From positions 1 to 27,311 of IMG/VR virus record IMGVR_UViG_3300028569_000143: 27,311 bases of DNA. One strand, 5' to 3'. The stretch's first letter is position 1. The number at the start of each line of letters is the position of its first letter. A model generated the notes under the pieces. The model ran no database searches. It was not told the DNA's origin and saw nothing but the letters and a program-made list of their open reading frames with translations. The position numbers were made by a program, and so were the translations under genes. The stretch is from a virus. This document shows, piece by piece, positions 11,918 through 20,493 of this stretch.

Positions 11918-14585
11918 CTTTGTTTTGCGTCGCTGAAATGTCGCTTTCAAGAACAAACACTTGTGATGTCGGAATGTTGCTTGTCGTCGCGCCTTGTTCA
12001 CCAGTCAAGCCAGCCGTTGACGTTCCACCAGTGTTCGAAGACGTGAATGAACTTGCGCTTGCGCCAGCGGACGCGCCACCACCAGCGGTTGAAAAGTTCG
12101 GTGCGCTTGGTGCTGAACCCGACTTGTATTGTTGGTTAGCGATTGCAAGCGCTTGCGTCACACCGATGACACCAGCCGACGCGATACCAGCGATTCCAAG
12201 CGGTGACGGTGGTGGTCCGTATTGTGCGATTGCCTTCACGATTGCGGACGCGGTGTCGATTGCAACTTGACCAAGTTTGATCGCTTTGTCCCGGTTGAAT
12301 TGCGCCTTCTTTATTTTTTCCTCGGCGTTGTACGCTTGAAGCTGAACTTGATATTTTTGTTGTGCGAACTTTTCTTCGATTTGTTTCTTTTGTTCCGCTG
12401 TTATTCCTTCGGCGTCAAGTTCCGCTTGCATTTTCGCGTCAAGGTTTGCAAGGTCTTCTTCGCGTCGTCCTTCAATATTGTTCAATCGCGCTTGGTCAAT
12501 TTCATCCATTAACGCGTCGACGGTCTTCACATGGTCAAGAACCATTTGAGAATCTTCAAGAAATTTCGTGACGTTTTTCAACGCTTCTTCGCGTTCTTTT
12601 ATTGCTTCTTCATTCCGCTTTTCCGTTGCCGTTTTATTGATTTCTTCAATCTTGTCAATTTTATTTTGCTCCAGCGCAATCAACGCAAGGTCGTGTTGTT
12701 CCTTGGTGATCCGTTCGTTTTCGTCCGTTGAATTTAATCGACGAAGCAATTCTTTTTTCGCGTCTTCGGTTGTCTGGTTCAAGTCCGCAAGCGCTTTTTC
12801 TTGGTCGTCCAAAAGAATGTCGTTCAGGAATTTTTGTCGTTCACGTCGCTTTGCTTCACGATCCGCTTCAGCTTTCAATTCAGCGTCCGCGTATTTCTTT
12901 CGAACTTCAGCTTTTTTCGTTTCTTCTTCAGCGGTTAATTTTGCGACAAGTTCTTTACCTTCTTCACCAAGTTGTTCCGCTTGTGTTCGTTTCTGGAAAT
13001 ACTCGTCTTGGATGTCGGACAATTCCAAATCACGCGCGGACATTTTTGAACGTCGGATTGCTTCGTCGTTCGCTTCTTCTTCGGCAATCATTTGAAGATT
13101 GTGTTTTCTCAAATCTTCAGCGCTTTTCTTGTCCGCGGTTGCTTGTGCTTGTTGTATTTTTTCACGATTCTTTTGCGCGGTGTCGAACGCTTTCTTTGCG
13201 TTGTCGTTCGCTTGTTTTTCAACCTCGTGGTTGTGTTCCGCAACCATTACTTCAATCGCGTTCTTCGTTGCGACATTGTCCTTGTAGCTGTCAGCAATTA
13301 TTTTCTTGGACGCTTCAAGTCGTTTTTTTAAATCTTTGTAACGGTCGGAATCTTCGTCTTCATTTTGAAGCAACAATTCCATTTCCGCTTGAATTGCTTT
13401 CATTTTCGACTTCTGAACTTCAAGGAAAACGCGTCCAGTTTTCAAGTGCGCTTGCGCCTTCATTAATTCCATTTCATAAGTGTCCTTTCCTGAAGCTTTC
13501 GCCATGTTGATTTCGTGCGTATATTTCGCGTCGGTTGCGTCTTGTTCCTTCTTGATTGCACGCGCTCGTTTATCAGCGCTTTTCGTAACCGCTTCAGTAT
13601 GGTCGTGCGCGTTCTTCTTTGCCTTCGCCGTTTGAACATCGTCCACGAATCCAAAGTATTCAAGTGCCTTCACAACGCCATAAATTACCGCAATTAACGG
13701 AGCAAACGCAATTACAGCAACCCCAATAGCAATCTTTACGCCCGGACCAAGCTTTTCAAATTCTTCACGCGCCTTCAAGACGAACGCGGACACCTTGTCG
13801 AAGTTCGCAATCAACAATCCAATACCAATGACAATCGCACCGATTCCCGTGGAAATCAACGCAAGCCGAAACAATTTCAATCCACCCGTTGCCGTTGCCG
13901 TTGCCGTTGCGCTTGCAAGTGTTGCACCCGTTTGCGCGCCTATTGCCGTTGTTTGTGCGGTTGTTGCAACCGTACCCTGAACGAAGGATGAATTCTTCAG
14001 TTTTTCCCAAGCCGTTCGAAGCTGGATTCCGAGAATTGAATCCGAATTCAATTTGTTTGCAATGGTCGTCACGGAATTCACAAGACCTTGAACCGCCTGA
14101 AGCTTGACCATTGTTTGTGTTAACTTTTCATTTTCAACACCAGCCAACGCCATTGCGCTTTGAACCCCCATGAACGCTTGAGCGCCCACTTCGACACCAG
14201 CCAATGTCGTGTCGAGCTTGACGAAGTCCGATGACAACGCGGTGGTTTGCGCTTTCAAGTCACCGATTTTGTCCTTCAATCCTGAAGCGTTTTGTAACGC
14301 TTGCGCACCAATCGGTGAACTCGCACCCGCTTGAATTGCGATGTTTTGATATTCCTTCATTGTCTTGGTCATTTCGCGCATGGAAAGACCACCAGCTTCA
14401 AGCTTCGCGTCAAGTTCCGCAAGGCGTTGCGCCAGTGCGTCCGTTCCGCTTGAATCTTTCGCGGTCGCTTGCGTTGTCTTCAAATCTTGACCAAGTTGAT
14501 TGACCGCCTTGTCCGCGTTTTGAAGGTCTTGAACCGAATTCCCGGTGTTGACCTTGACGGTAAAAACCGCTTCTTTATTTGCCAT
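11886..14585 (-). CDS. Tail tape measure protein (899 aa)
   Basis: This is the longest gene in the window. The N-terminal part is Ala/Gln/Thr-rich helix (QNADKAVNQLGQDLKTTQAT onward). Two hydrophobic segments follow at about 239-261 (LALISTGIGAIVIGIGLLIA) and 284-308 (KIAIGVAVIAFAPLIAVIYG). A very long charged coiled coil comes next (about 325-760, rich in K, E, A, D). It ends in a C-terminal AIKLGQVAIDTASAIVKAIA, a second Gly/Ala-rich hydrophobic patch (PLGIAGIASAGVIGVTQAL) and a low-complexity Gly/Ser tail. This is the standard tape measure layout: the coiled coil sets tail length and the hydrophobic parts interact with the host membrane during DNA entry. By the usual about 0.15 nm per residue the tail would be about 130 nm, a siphovirus- or myovirus-type virion; no sheath gene is recognised. 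Plus-strand frames here are mirror ORFs. Confidence 0.9.
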   Translation of the reverse strand: MANKEAVFTVKVNTGNSVQDLQNADKAVNQLGQDLKTTQATAKDSSGTDALAQRLAELDAKLEAGGLSMREMTKTMKEYQNIAIQAGASSPIGAQALQNASGLKDKIGDLKAQTTALSSDFVKLDTTLAGVEVGAQAFMGVQSAMALAGVENEKLTQTMVKLQAVQGLVNSVTTIANKLNSDSILGIQLRTAWEKLKNSSFVQGTVATTAQTTAIGAQTGATLASATATATATGGLKLFRLALISTGIGAIVIGIGLLIANFDKVSAFVLKAREEFEKLGPGVKIAIGVAVIAFAPLIAVIYGVVKALEYFGFVDDVQTAKAKKNAHDHTEAVTKSADKRARAIKKEQDATDAKYTHEINMAKASGKDTYEMELMKAQAHLKTGRVFLEVQKSKMKAIQAEMELLLQNEDEDSDRYKDLKKRLEASKKIIADSYKDNVATKNAIEVMVAEHNHEVEKQANDNAKKAFDTAQKNREKIQQAQATADKKSAEDLRKHNLQMIAEEEANDEAIRRSKMSARDLELSDIQDEYFQKRTQAEQLGEEGKELVAKLTAEEETKKAEVRKKYADAELKAEADREAKRRERQKFLNDILLDDQEKALADLNQTTEDAKKELLRRLNSTDENERITKEQHDLALIALEQNKIDKIEEINKTATEKRNEEAIKEREEALKNVTKFLEDSQMVLDHVKTVDALMDEIDQARLNNIEGRREEDLANLDAKMQAELDAEGITAEQKKQIEEKFAQQKYQVQLQAYNAEEKIKKAQFNRDKAIKLGQVAIDTASAIVKAIAQYGPPPSPLGIAGIASAGVIGVTQALAIANQQYKSGSAPSAPNFSTAGGGASAGASASSFTSSNTGGTSTAGLTGEQGATTSNIPTSQVFVLESDISATQNKVKLQESKTSF
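13887..13910. repeat. Hexanucleotide microsatellite inside tape measure gene
   Basis: CGTTGC is repeated four times without interruption (24 nt), encoding an alternating Ala-Thr stretch at about residues 225-233 of the tape measure protein, just before its first hydrophobic segment. In-frame gain or loss of units by slippage would add or remove Ala-Thr pairs without breaking the gene. Confidence 0.7.
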
Positions 14586-14778
14586 AAAGTTTTGTTAAAA
14601 AGTCGTTGATGTTGTTGAATGATTCTTTGTAGATAGTCATGGTCGTGTCACATAGAATCACGCCACGATCCGTCGGAACGTGCGCTTGTGTTTCGTTTAG
14701 AATTTCCGCTTCGCCGTCAAAAGTGTAGATGACTTCGTTCATTCGAAATCCGTCAATGGTGGTTGTTAGATTAAACAT
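14575..14778 (-). CDS. Small protein upstream of the tape measure gene (67 aa)
   Basis: This acidic 67-residue protein begins MFNLTTTIDGFRMNEVIYTF and ends with a helix (KESFNNINDFLTKLYGK). It overlaps the fibre-like gene by 8 nt at its start and the tape measure gene by 11 nt at its end, so it is coupled to both. The N-terminal half looks beta-rich. No family is recognised. The place directly before the tape measure gene is where tail chaperones normally sit, but neither size nor sequence supports that role. Confidence 0.65.
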   Translation of the reverse strand: MFNLTTTIDGFRMNEVIYTFDGEAEILNETQAHVPTDRGVILCDTTMTIYKESFNNINDFLTKLYGK

Positions 14779-15670
14779 AAGCTAAAATTTTGAAAAGATT
14801 GATGTTCGCGATGTCGGATGTTTGTTGACATTGCATTGTTAATAACACGTAATTGTCAACCGTTGCATTGAATGGAACATTGACAACCGCGCCCGTGGTG
14901 TAATCACTATACGCAGAATTCGAATAACTGGTCAAATTAGTTCCGTCGTAACTGAAATTACGTTCAACCAATCCAAGCGAATTCACAGCACCGCCGTTCA
15001 TTGTAAAGTTAGTGTTGAATAAGGTAGCACCCGTCAATGTGTTTGCGGTGTTGAAATAAATACGTCCGTACATTTGACCAAGAATTCCCGATTGACGAAA
15101 CATTCTAAATATAACCTGAAGAATGTTGTTGTTTGAAAACGTGTTTGCTGGAATCAAAACGGAATGACAAATCGTGATGACATTTGAAGTTGTTTGAGTT
15201 CCAGTAATTCCAGAAAACGCAAGCGTCCTTGGATTTCCACTAACCGAATCAAACGAAAGATTTCCACTTCCGTCCGTTACGATTGCTTGACCGCTTGTTC
15301 CGTCCGCCGTTGGAAATTTGAAAAGTTCTTCATTTGAGCGCAAACACAAACGATTCGCAAAAGCACCAACGCCCACTTGAAATTCATCCGAAGTATTTCC
15401 GTCCATTAACGCAACCCCCCCACCAGTTTCGTTGGTTGTTTTTGCCAAAATGATACATTGCTCATCCGATTCAACCTGAAGCGAATGTGTCGGTGTTTCG
15501 GTGTTGATTCCGAATTCCGTTCCGTATTTTCCAACTGATTGTTGAATGTCGCGTCCAGTGATTGACCTTGATTCAAAACCGTCTGGTGTTTCTTCAGCAA
15601 TCACGAGTAAGTCAGTCGTTGACAACGGCGCGTCCTTCGGTGTTAGTTCACTGATTTTAATTTGTCCCAT
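14771..15670 (-). CDS. Tail fibre / virion appendage-like protein (299 aa)
   Basis: The N-terminus MGQIKISELTPKDAPLSTTDLLVIAEETPDG is the attachment-type opening (ISEL..., DLLVIAEE) common in phage fibres and appendage proteins. It is followed by ITGRDIQQSVGKYGTEF and a fibre-like GTSGQAIVTDGSGNLSFDS turn repeat. The C-terminal 150 residues are a beta-sandwich-like domain, rich in Thr, Asn, Phe and Val (ITGTQTTSNVITICHSVLIP; NYVLLTMQCQQTSDIANINL), likely exposed and potentially receptor-binding. Its place between the large tail proteins and the tape measure gene supports a tail appendage. Host-range function is inferred, not shown. Confidence 0.7.
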   Translation of the reverse strand: MGQIKISELTPKDAPLSTTDLLVIAEETPDGFESRSITGRDIQQSVGKYGTEFGINTETPTHSLQVESDEQCIILAKTTNETGGGVALMDGNTSDEFQVGVGAFANRLCLRSNEELFKFPTADGTSGQAIVTDGSGNLSFDSVSGNPRTLAFSGITGTQTTSNVITICHSVLIPANTFSNNNILQVIFRMFRQSGILGQMYGRIYFNTANTLTGATLFNTNFTMNGGAVNSLGLVERNFSYDGTNLTSYSNSAYSDYTTGAVVNVPFNATVDNYVLLTMQCQQTSDIANINLFKILAYV

Positions 15671-15671
15671 T

Positions 15672-17984
15672 TTATTGTTCCCTTATTATTGTGTTATTAT
15701 TTACTTCAGTTGTAATCGGTAAAGGCGTTGAACCTTCTTCGACGAATTCGTCACCGCTTGCGATCCCTTCTCCTTGGATCAATCGCAATAATTCGACTTG
15801 CGTTGTGCGGTCTTTGGTTGAATCGTAGTCACTTATCTTTTGCAAACGATAAACAACACCATTGATGTTGATTAGGTTTCGGAAATCAAGCGTGTTGATT
15901 ATTGACGTGTCAATCTTCGCGAAGCAAGTCAACAATTTTCCGTAACGTGAAACAAGTTCTTGAATAAACGTGTTGTGATATTGCAATAAGTTGTTGTTCG
16001 TGTACACGGTTGCTGGATAATACACCGTTTGTGGAACACCGAAATTCAAGTCCGATGTCGGCGTGTCGATGTCGTCCAAGTGACCGACGTACGGATAAGT
16101 TGTCAAGTTGTGTGGATTGTTTAATTCGTCGTGATATTCCCAGTTCGCGTTTCGCATTGCACCAACGTACACGATGAACGCGCTACCTTTCTTCGGAACG
16201 ACTTGACCGTTTCCACTTGAATCGAAATTGACTTGATAAGAAGCAGGAACAATCAAGGACGGATGAATTTCGACCAGTGGCTTTTGACTGAACGGCAACG
16301 CCATTTTCGTCACTTGCGTCGCGTATTGTGATTGAGACAAGATTTGAAATTCACCGTAATTATCAAGGAATTCGTTTTGATATTGCGTATTCCAATAGTC
16401 ACCGTCTTGTTTGAAGTCGAAGTTGTATTCTTTTGACGCGTAGTTGATTGTCGGTTGAACGGTCAATTCTTTTGAGTAGTCGACAAGTTGTGTCCAGTCA
16501 AGCGCGTCTTGTGACGAATTGTAAAATTCCGACAATGGTTCGATTTCCAAAACGCTTGAATCTTGTGTTGACGGTTTGACCATTAAATTGAACATCGTTA
16601 TTATTCCCTTCAGGAAAATGTCACCAGTCATGTCAGGCAAAAATGAACCGACGGCAACCGTGCCACCCGGTGCAAGTTCTTGAATCGTCTTCATGAAGTT
16701 CACATTCACACCAAGCGAAGTCAATTCAATAGTTCGTGTCAAGTTGTCAACACCAATCGAAAGACCAGCTTCGACAACCAAAGTCAAGCCGAATTTAATT
16801 TGGTCATTTATTGCGCAATTCACTTGACGCGAATAGTTGAATGTAAATGTATTAAAGTAGTCACCAGTGGTGTTGACGACACTATCTTGATAAACGACAT
16901 CTGTCGCGATTAGTGTTCCGTTCTTGATGACCAATATATTCAACCGAACATTAAAATAATTTATTGTCGTTTGGTCGAACTTGATTTCAAGTTCGTGGTC
17001 GCCGAAGTATTCGAACGTGTACATTCCCGTCGTTCCAGCGGTTATGTTGAACGGTGAACTTGAAGTCGCTTGTGACAACGGATCACTTGTCACCGTCACA
17101 TCAACCAAGTCCGAAAGATTCGCGTCTGGAAATGAAACCGAACCTTGTCCACCACCAGTGTAATTCGTTGAACCGTTGATTATGAATCCACTTGCGTTGT
17201 TGTTTTCGATTGCAAGTACCGAATCGTTCGCTTGTTGCGTTGGTGTAATCGTCGGAAAGTTACCGCCGAAATATGCCATTAAAAGTTTCTTGAATCGTTG
17301 ACTTTCAAGGAACGTTGAATTCCATGTGATTCCAGCGTAATCGAACAGCTTCTTCAGGATTCCGTAGACAAACACTTGTGGTGGTATCTGGTCACAATCG
17401 AACTCGTCCGCGCTTGTCCTTGGATAGCCGTAATCAATCAAGCCGTAATAATACCCTTCGCCATTCCAGTCCGTTCCCGTTTTGATTGATGTCGACACCC
17501 CGTTCACTTGGTTGAACCCCGACCACGTTTCGAATTGATTCGCCTTCGTCAACGCGTGATTGAATTCACTGAAATCTAGTTCGTTAATCTTTACCTTGTT
17601 TAATCTGGAAATGTAGTCAATCGTGTCCGACACAAGCGTCAAATCAAATGACCACGTTCCGTTGATTAGTTTACATTCCTGAAGTTGTGCGATTCCATTG
17701 AATTCAAGAATCCCGTTGTTGTAATATCGTGCCGTCGCTTTGATTGAAGGATCGAAGTCCAGAATCGCCGAATTCGTTGGTGTCGTTTCGTCGGTGTACG
17801 TCAACAAGAAAATGGAACGAAAGATTGCGCTATTCGCGTTCGTTCCGGGAATCGTGATTGTCTTCGACTTATTTCCTTTCCGCGCGGACACATCGCGAAT
17901 GTCGGCAATGTTGAACGTCAACGGGAATGGCAACGTTTGGTCAATGTCAATCAATCGATTGTTTATGTATAGTTCGCCAGCCAT
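15672..17984 (-). CDS. Large tail/baseplate structural protein (770 aa)
   Basis: The protein opens MAGELYINNRLIDIDQTLPF, then SARKGNKSKTITIPGTNANS and IKATARYYNNGILEFNGIAQL. This is a pattern I know from large structural proteins of Bacteroidetes siphoviruses, where a hub-like N-terminal beta domain is followed by long insertions. The middle (about 270-430) is a beta-sandwich with many Thr/Asn strands, possibly carbohydrate-binding. The C-terminal TLDFRNLININGVVYRLQKISDYDS and TQVELLRLI region resembles tail-hub strands. The stop of the preceding gene shares a base with this start (TAATG). A baseplate/tail-tip position fits the gene order, with a fibre-like gene next. Confidence 0.65.
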   Translation of the reverse strand: MAGELYINNRLIDIDQTLPFPLTFNIADIRDVSARKGNKSKTITIPGTNANSAIFRSIFLLTYTDETTPTNSAILDFDPSIKATARYYNNGILEFNGIAQLQECKLINGTWSFDLTLVSDTIDYISRLNKVKINELDFSEFNHALTKANQFETWSGFNQVNGVSTSIKTGTDWNGEGYYYGLIDYGYPRTSADEFDCDQIPPQVFVYGILKKLFDYAGITWNSTFLESQRFKKLLMAYFGGNFPTITPTQQANDSVLAIENNNASGFIINGSTNYTGGGQGSVSFPDANLSDLVDVTVTSDPLSQATSSSPFNITAGTTGMYTFEYFGDHELEIKFDQTTINYFNVRLNILVIKNGTLIATDVVYQDSVVNTTGDYFNTFTFNYSRQVNCAINDQIKFGLTLVVEAGLSIGVDNLTRTIELTSLGVNVNFMKTIQELAPGGTVAVGSFLPDMTGDIFLKGIITMFNLMVKPSTQDSSVLEIEPLSEFYNSSQDALDWTQLVDYSKELTVQPTINYASKEYNFDFKQDGDYWNTQYQNEFLDNYGEFQILSQSQYATQVTKMALPFSQKPLVEIHPSLIVPASYQVNFDSSGNGQVVPKKGSAFIVYVGAMRNANWEYHDELNNPHNLTTYPYVGHLDDIDTPTSDLNFGVPQTVYYPATVYTNNNLLQYHNTFIQELVSRYGKLLTCFAKIDTSIINTLDFRNLININGVVYRLQKISDYDSTKDRTTQVELLRLIQGEGIASGDEFVEEGSTPLPITTEVNNNTIIREQ

Positions 17985-19207
17985 TAAGTGAGTTGTGAAT
18001 TGTAGGTGTATGTTCTTTCCATGTTGACCACTTCACGAATCAATCCGTCAACGCGTCGTTGCTTCAAGGTGAAATCTTCATTCGTGACCTTCACTGGTTC
18101 GAACGCGCCCGGTGTGACTTCAAGGTAAACTTTCGGCGATTCGTACAAATCACGAACCAACCATTGCTGAACGCTTTCGTGAATGTAATCGGAATTTAAA
18201 ACGGTCGTGTCGGTTGCGTACTTGTTGAAAGCCATTTGTTCGCCGTGGTATCGTGTATATTGCCAAGCCGTTCCAGTGTTGTTCCATTGTCCGCGCTCGC
18301 GCTGGTAGTCCGATGTCTTCACCTTGGTCGAATTCGTTGACACAAGCGTGAACGTGAAGGAGTCCCAACCACCTAACTTGTTCAACCAATGTAGTCGGTG
18401 TGTGTCGTAGCGATGACATTCGGTGTCAATCCAGAACGTAAAGGTTTCGCTTAACCCTGAAAAGATTCCAGCAAATTCAGGACCGGCTTTCGCAGTTATG
18501 GTAAAGTAAGCGCATGACTGGAAATCAAGCAACGTCACCGATGTGTTCGCAATCAAGTTTTGTGGTGAACAATCAATCACGCCAATGTTCAGCGCCAGCG
18601 TGACGTTAACAACGTCGGTCGCAATTAACGTGTTTGTAATGTCATAAAGATTCACAAAAATATCGGTTGTCGCTGAACCGCCACGATTCAAAAAAGTAAG
18701 GAAAGCGCTTTCGTAAAGTCCGACGAAATACTTTCGACTTCGTGGAAAGTCAGTCAAGAAAAGAACGTTCCCTGAATTCGGATTCAATCTTGAAATCGCG
18801 TAATCGTTGTAATCAAAAGATATAAAGTCAGGATGTCGAAGCGAAGCGTTCCACGCTCGACTTACATTCCCGTTTATGCTACCCGGTTGAATAACTGGTG
18901 GTGTCCCGTACTTTTCGTAAATCTTGATATTAACAAACGAAATCGCTGAATCGTAGAATGTAAGCAACGCGCCAGTCGTGACCATTTCACTTGTAAGCAA
19001 CGCGCGCAATTCACCGCTTGCGTCGAACTTCGCATAGTTAGCCGATTCGTTAAACACTTGATGTGTCGACACCAAAACGAAGTTAACGTACAATTCAACA
19101 ATGAAGCTGAAGTTCGGTTGCGCCGTTTGGTCGCTTTCAAAAACCCAAACGTACGGATTGCACGCTGGTTGAAATAGTTGCGGTTGTTGTGTTATACTTA
19201 TTGCCAT
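17984..19207 (-). CDS. Tail structural protein (407 aa), likely distal tail component
   Basis: The protein begins MAISITQQPQLFQPACNPYVWVFESDQT and is beta-rich throughout. It carries a middle FLTDFPRSRKYFVGLYESAFLTFLN region and the conserved-looking HRLHWLNKLGGWDSFTF at about 270-287, a motif I recognise from virion proteins of Bacteroidetes phages. It lies in a continuous run of tail genes with a 10-nt overlap to the preceding gene. No enzymatic motif is seen. Assignment as a structural tail protein is by family resemblance and position; the exact location in the virion is unknown. Confidence 0.65.
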   Translation of the reverse strand: MAISITQQPQLFQPACNPYVWVFESDQTAQPNFSFIVELYVNFVLVSTHQVFNESANYAKFDASGELRALLTSEMVTTGALLTFYDSAISFVNIKIYEKYGTPPVIQPGSINGNVSRAWNASLRHPDFISFDYNDYAISRLNPNSGNVLFLTDFPRSRKYFVGLYESAFLTFLNRGGSATTDIFVNLYDITNTLIATDVVNVTLALNIGVIDCSPQNLIANTSVTLLDFQSCAYFTITAKAGPEFAGIFSGLSETFTFWIDTECHRYDTHRLHWLNKLGGWDSFTFTLVSTNSTKVKTSDYQRERGQWNNTGTAWQYTRYHGEQMAFNKYATDTTVLNSDYIHESVQQWLVRDLYESPKVYLEVTPGAFEPVKVTNEDFTLKQRRVDGLIREVVNMERTYTYNSQLT

Positions 19208-19719
19208 TTTTCAGTTGCCTTGGTAAATTTTATTTCAAACGTCAATCCAGTTATTTCGGTCAAGTCCTTCGCAATCATTTCAAGCACCTTGTCGTTGATG
19301 ACATTCTCGGTGATGTTCTTCGCTTTCAATCCACGTTGTTTGATGTTCGAAGCGATTGCGAACGCGTGCGACATTTCAAGTCCTTTCCATTCCTGAATTG
19401 CCTTCGCCATGTTGTATGAAACGCCCGCATATCGAAACGAAAAAACGCTTGCATGATTGACGGCGATTCCGTTCACACCTTGGTCGACAAATTTATAGTA
19501 GTCGTCCGCCTGAATTTCAAAGGACAACGCGCCCGTCGGAAAGTACACGACCGATTGCGCAAGTGCGCCCGTGTTCATTGCGTTCGCCTGAATGTATTCG
19601 CGAAGGTCGGCGGTGACTTTGTTCCCGACGTTTATAATGAATTTTTCGTAAACGCTTTGTGGTTGTTCCGCTTCAGCAACCGACACCCCGAATTCTTCAA
19701 GGAAATCAAAGTCAGCCAT
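19198..19719 (-). CDS. HK97 gp10-like tail completion protein (173 aa)
   Basis: The 173-residue protein is mixed alpha/beta. An N-terminal helix region (KFIINVGNKVTADLREYIQ) is followed by TGALAQSVVYFPTGALSFEIQADDYYKFVDQGVNG. That pattern (helix, NTGxLxxS, strand, YYKFVDxGVxG) is typical of gp10-like head-tail joining or tail-completion proteins of siphoviruses. A C-terminal helix and strand follow (AFAIASNIKQRG; LTFEIKF). Its start overlaps the end of the -1 frame extension of the upstream gene by 8 nt (ATGGCTGA), a signature that the extension is translated. Confidence 0.65.
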   Translation of the reverse strand: MADFDFLEEFGVSVAEAEQPQSVYEKFIINVGNKVTADLREYIQANAMNTGALAQSVVYFPTGALSFEIQADDYYKFVDQGVNGIAVNHASVFSFRYAGVSYNMAKAIQEWKGLEMSHAFAIASNIKQRGLKAKNITENVINDKVLEMIAKDLTEITGLTFEIKFTKATEKWQ

Positions 19720-19975
19720 GGCGTTGTTTACTTAATATGTAATCTTGTTCGTCTTTCAATTTAAGGTAATTCATCCAGAACAATGTCTTCACATACGGTT
19801 GTTGAGTGATTGCGTCAATACTCGTTCCAAGTTCTTGTCCGAGTCGTTGAAGGATTCTTGTCCATGTGAACCACTCGTTGTCTTTATATTCGACATCGCT
19901 TTCCTTTGATTCATCATCGTCCGAATCGTCTGGATCGCTAATATAGCGTCGCTCCGCTTCTGAGATTCGCGCAAA
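19712..19975 (-). CDS. -1 frame extension of the tail-chaperone-like gene (87 codons)
   Basis: This open frame has no useful start of its own but continues the upstream gene after a one-base backward slip on the U9 run at 19973-19981. The fusion would be about 260 residues. The peptide looks clearly protein-like: ARISEAERRYISDPDDSDDD, an acidic linker, then DNEWFTWTRILQRLGQELG, SIDAITQQPYVKTLFWMNYL and KLKDEQDYILSKQRHG. The W..I/L...LG.....ID.IT..P...... pattern matches the small domain I know as the second tail-chaperone ORF in Bacteroidetes phages. It ends 8 nt inside the next gene in ATGGCTGA. A homopolymer sequencing error is the alternative to true frameshifting. Confidence 0.7.
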   Translation of the reverse strand, partial: FARISEAERRYISDPDDSDDDESKESDVEYKDNEWFTWTRILQRLGQELGTSIDAITQQPYVKTLFWMNYLKLKDEQDYILSKQRHG

Positions 19976-20493
19976 AAAAAACCAAAGAAGTTCATGAATT
20001 CCGCACCGTCAAATTCTTCTGTGAACGCCTTATATCTTTTGTCGTTCGGATTCAACACGCGACCACGGTCGTCTTCTTGACAGTATTCCATTCCTTCTTC
20101 AATGTAGCAAATCGCAAGCGCTTGAACGGGATCACTCGCAAGGTCTTCGATAAGCTTCAGGTCAATGATTTGTCCAGTGCTAATTAAACGGAAATCTTTT
20201 TCAAAGACGTAGCGTTGACCGTTGACCGTTACTTCACCAAGCGGTTCTGCGTAGGTATAGCTGGCAATCATTCGCGTCAAGTGACCAGACAAACGTTGAA
20301 CGTCTTCAATAGCAAGTTGCTTGACCTTCGACACCTTCATTCCTGAAAAGATTGCGATAAGCTGACATTGAAAGTCAAGCATTTGAAACAATTCATCGTT
20401 TTGCTTTTCCTTGATGACTTCAGCTAACATCAACCACTTGACAAGCTGGTCAGGTTTGCACTCGTGAATCGAAGCTGGTAGTTTTATTTTCAT
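19789..20493 (-). CDS. Tail assembly chaperone-like protein, zero-frame product (234 aa)
   Basis: The ATG at 20493 overlaps the terminase stop by 4 nt (ATGA). The protein starts MKIKLPASIHECKPDQLVKW and continues with DFQCQLIAIFSGMKVSKVKQL, RYVFEKDFRLISTGQIIDL and DPVQALAICYIEEG. This matches the general pattern of the first tail-chaperone ORF in Bacteroidetes phages (IKLP start, IFSG/LxG-x-P region, ID-L-ED/YL region, A-A-CYI..G). At residue 171-174 (GFFL) it crosses a run of nine U. Zero-frame reading goes on for about 61 residues of less convincing sequence; the -1 frame gives a better extension. Chaperones of this type coat the tape measure protein during tail assembly. Here the gene is unusually far from the tape measure gene, so the label is tentative. 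Confidence 0.6.
   Translation of the reverse strand: MKIKLPASIHECKPDQLVKWLMLAEVIKEKQNDELFQMLDFQCQLIAIFSGMKVSKVKQLAIEDVQRLSGHLTRMIASYTYAEPLGEVTVNGQRYVFEKDFRLISTGQIIDLKLIEDLASDPVQALAICYIEEGMEYCQEDDRGRVLNPNDKRYKAFTEEFDGAEFMNFFGFFLRESQKRSDAILAIQTIRTMMNQRKAMSNIKTTSGSHGQESFNDSDKNLERVLTQSLNNRM
19973..19981 (-). promoter_or_regulatory. Slippery U9 site, candidate -1 programmed frameshift
   Basis: Nine consecutive T on the minus strand are read in zero frame as GGT TTT TTT TTG CGC. A slip of one base back gives TTT GCG CGA and opens the 87-codon extension ending at 19712. A U-only heptamer is a classic slippery sequence in which both tRNAs can re-pair fully. Lambda-type G/GT tail genes use frameshifts in the same genomic setting. 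No obvious stimulatory hairpin was identified by eye downstream. Confidence 0.65.

Noticed and set aside
12222-13510. Several long open frames on the plus strand within the tape measure region
   Set aside because: They mirror the coiled-coil codons (GAA, AAG) of the tape measure gene, are rich in Ser, Phe, Arg and Cys, and have no protein-like pattern or spacing.
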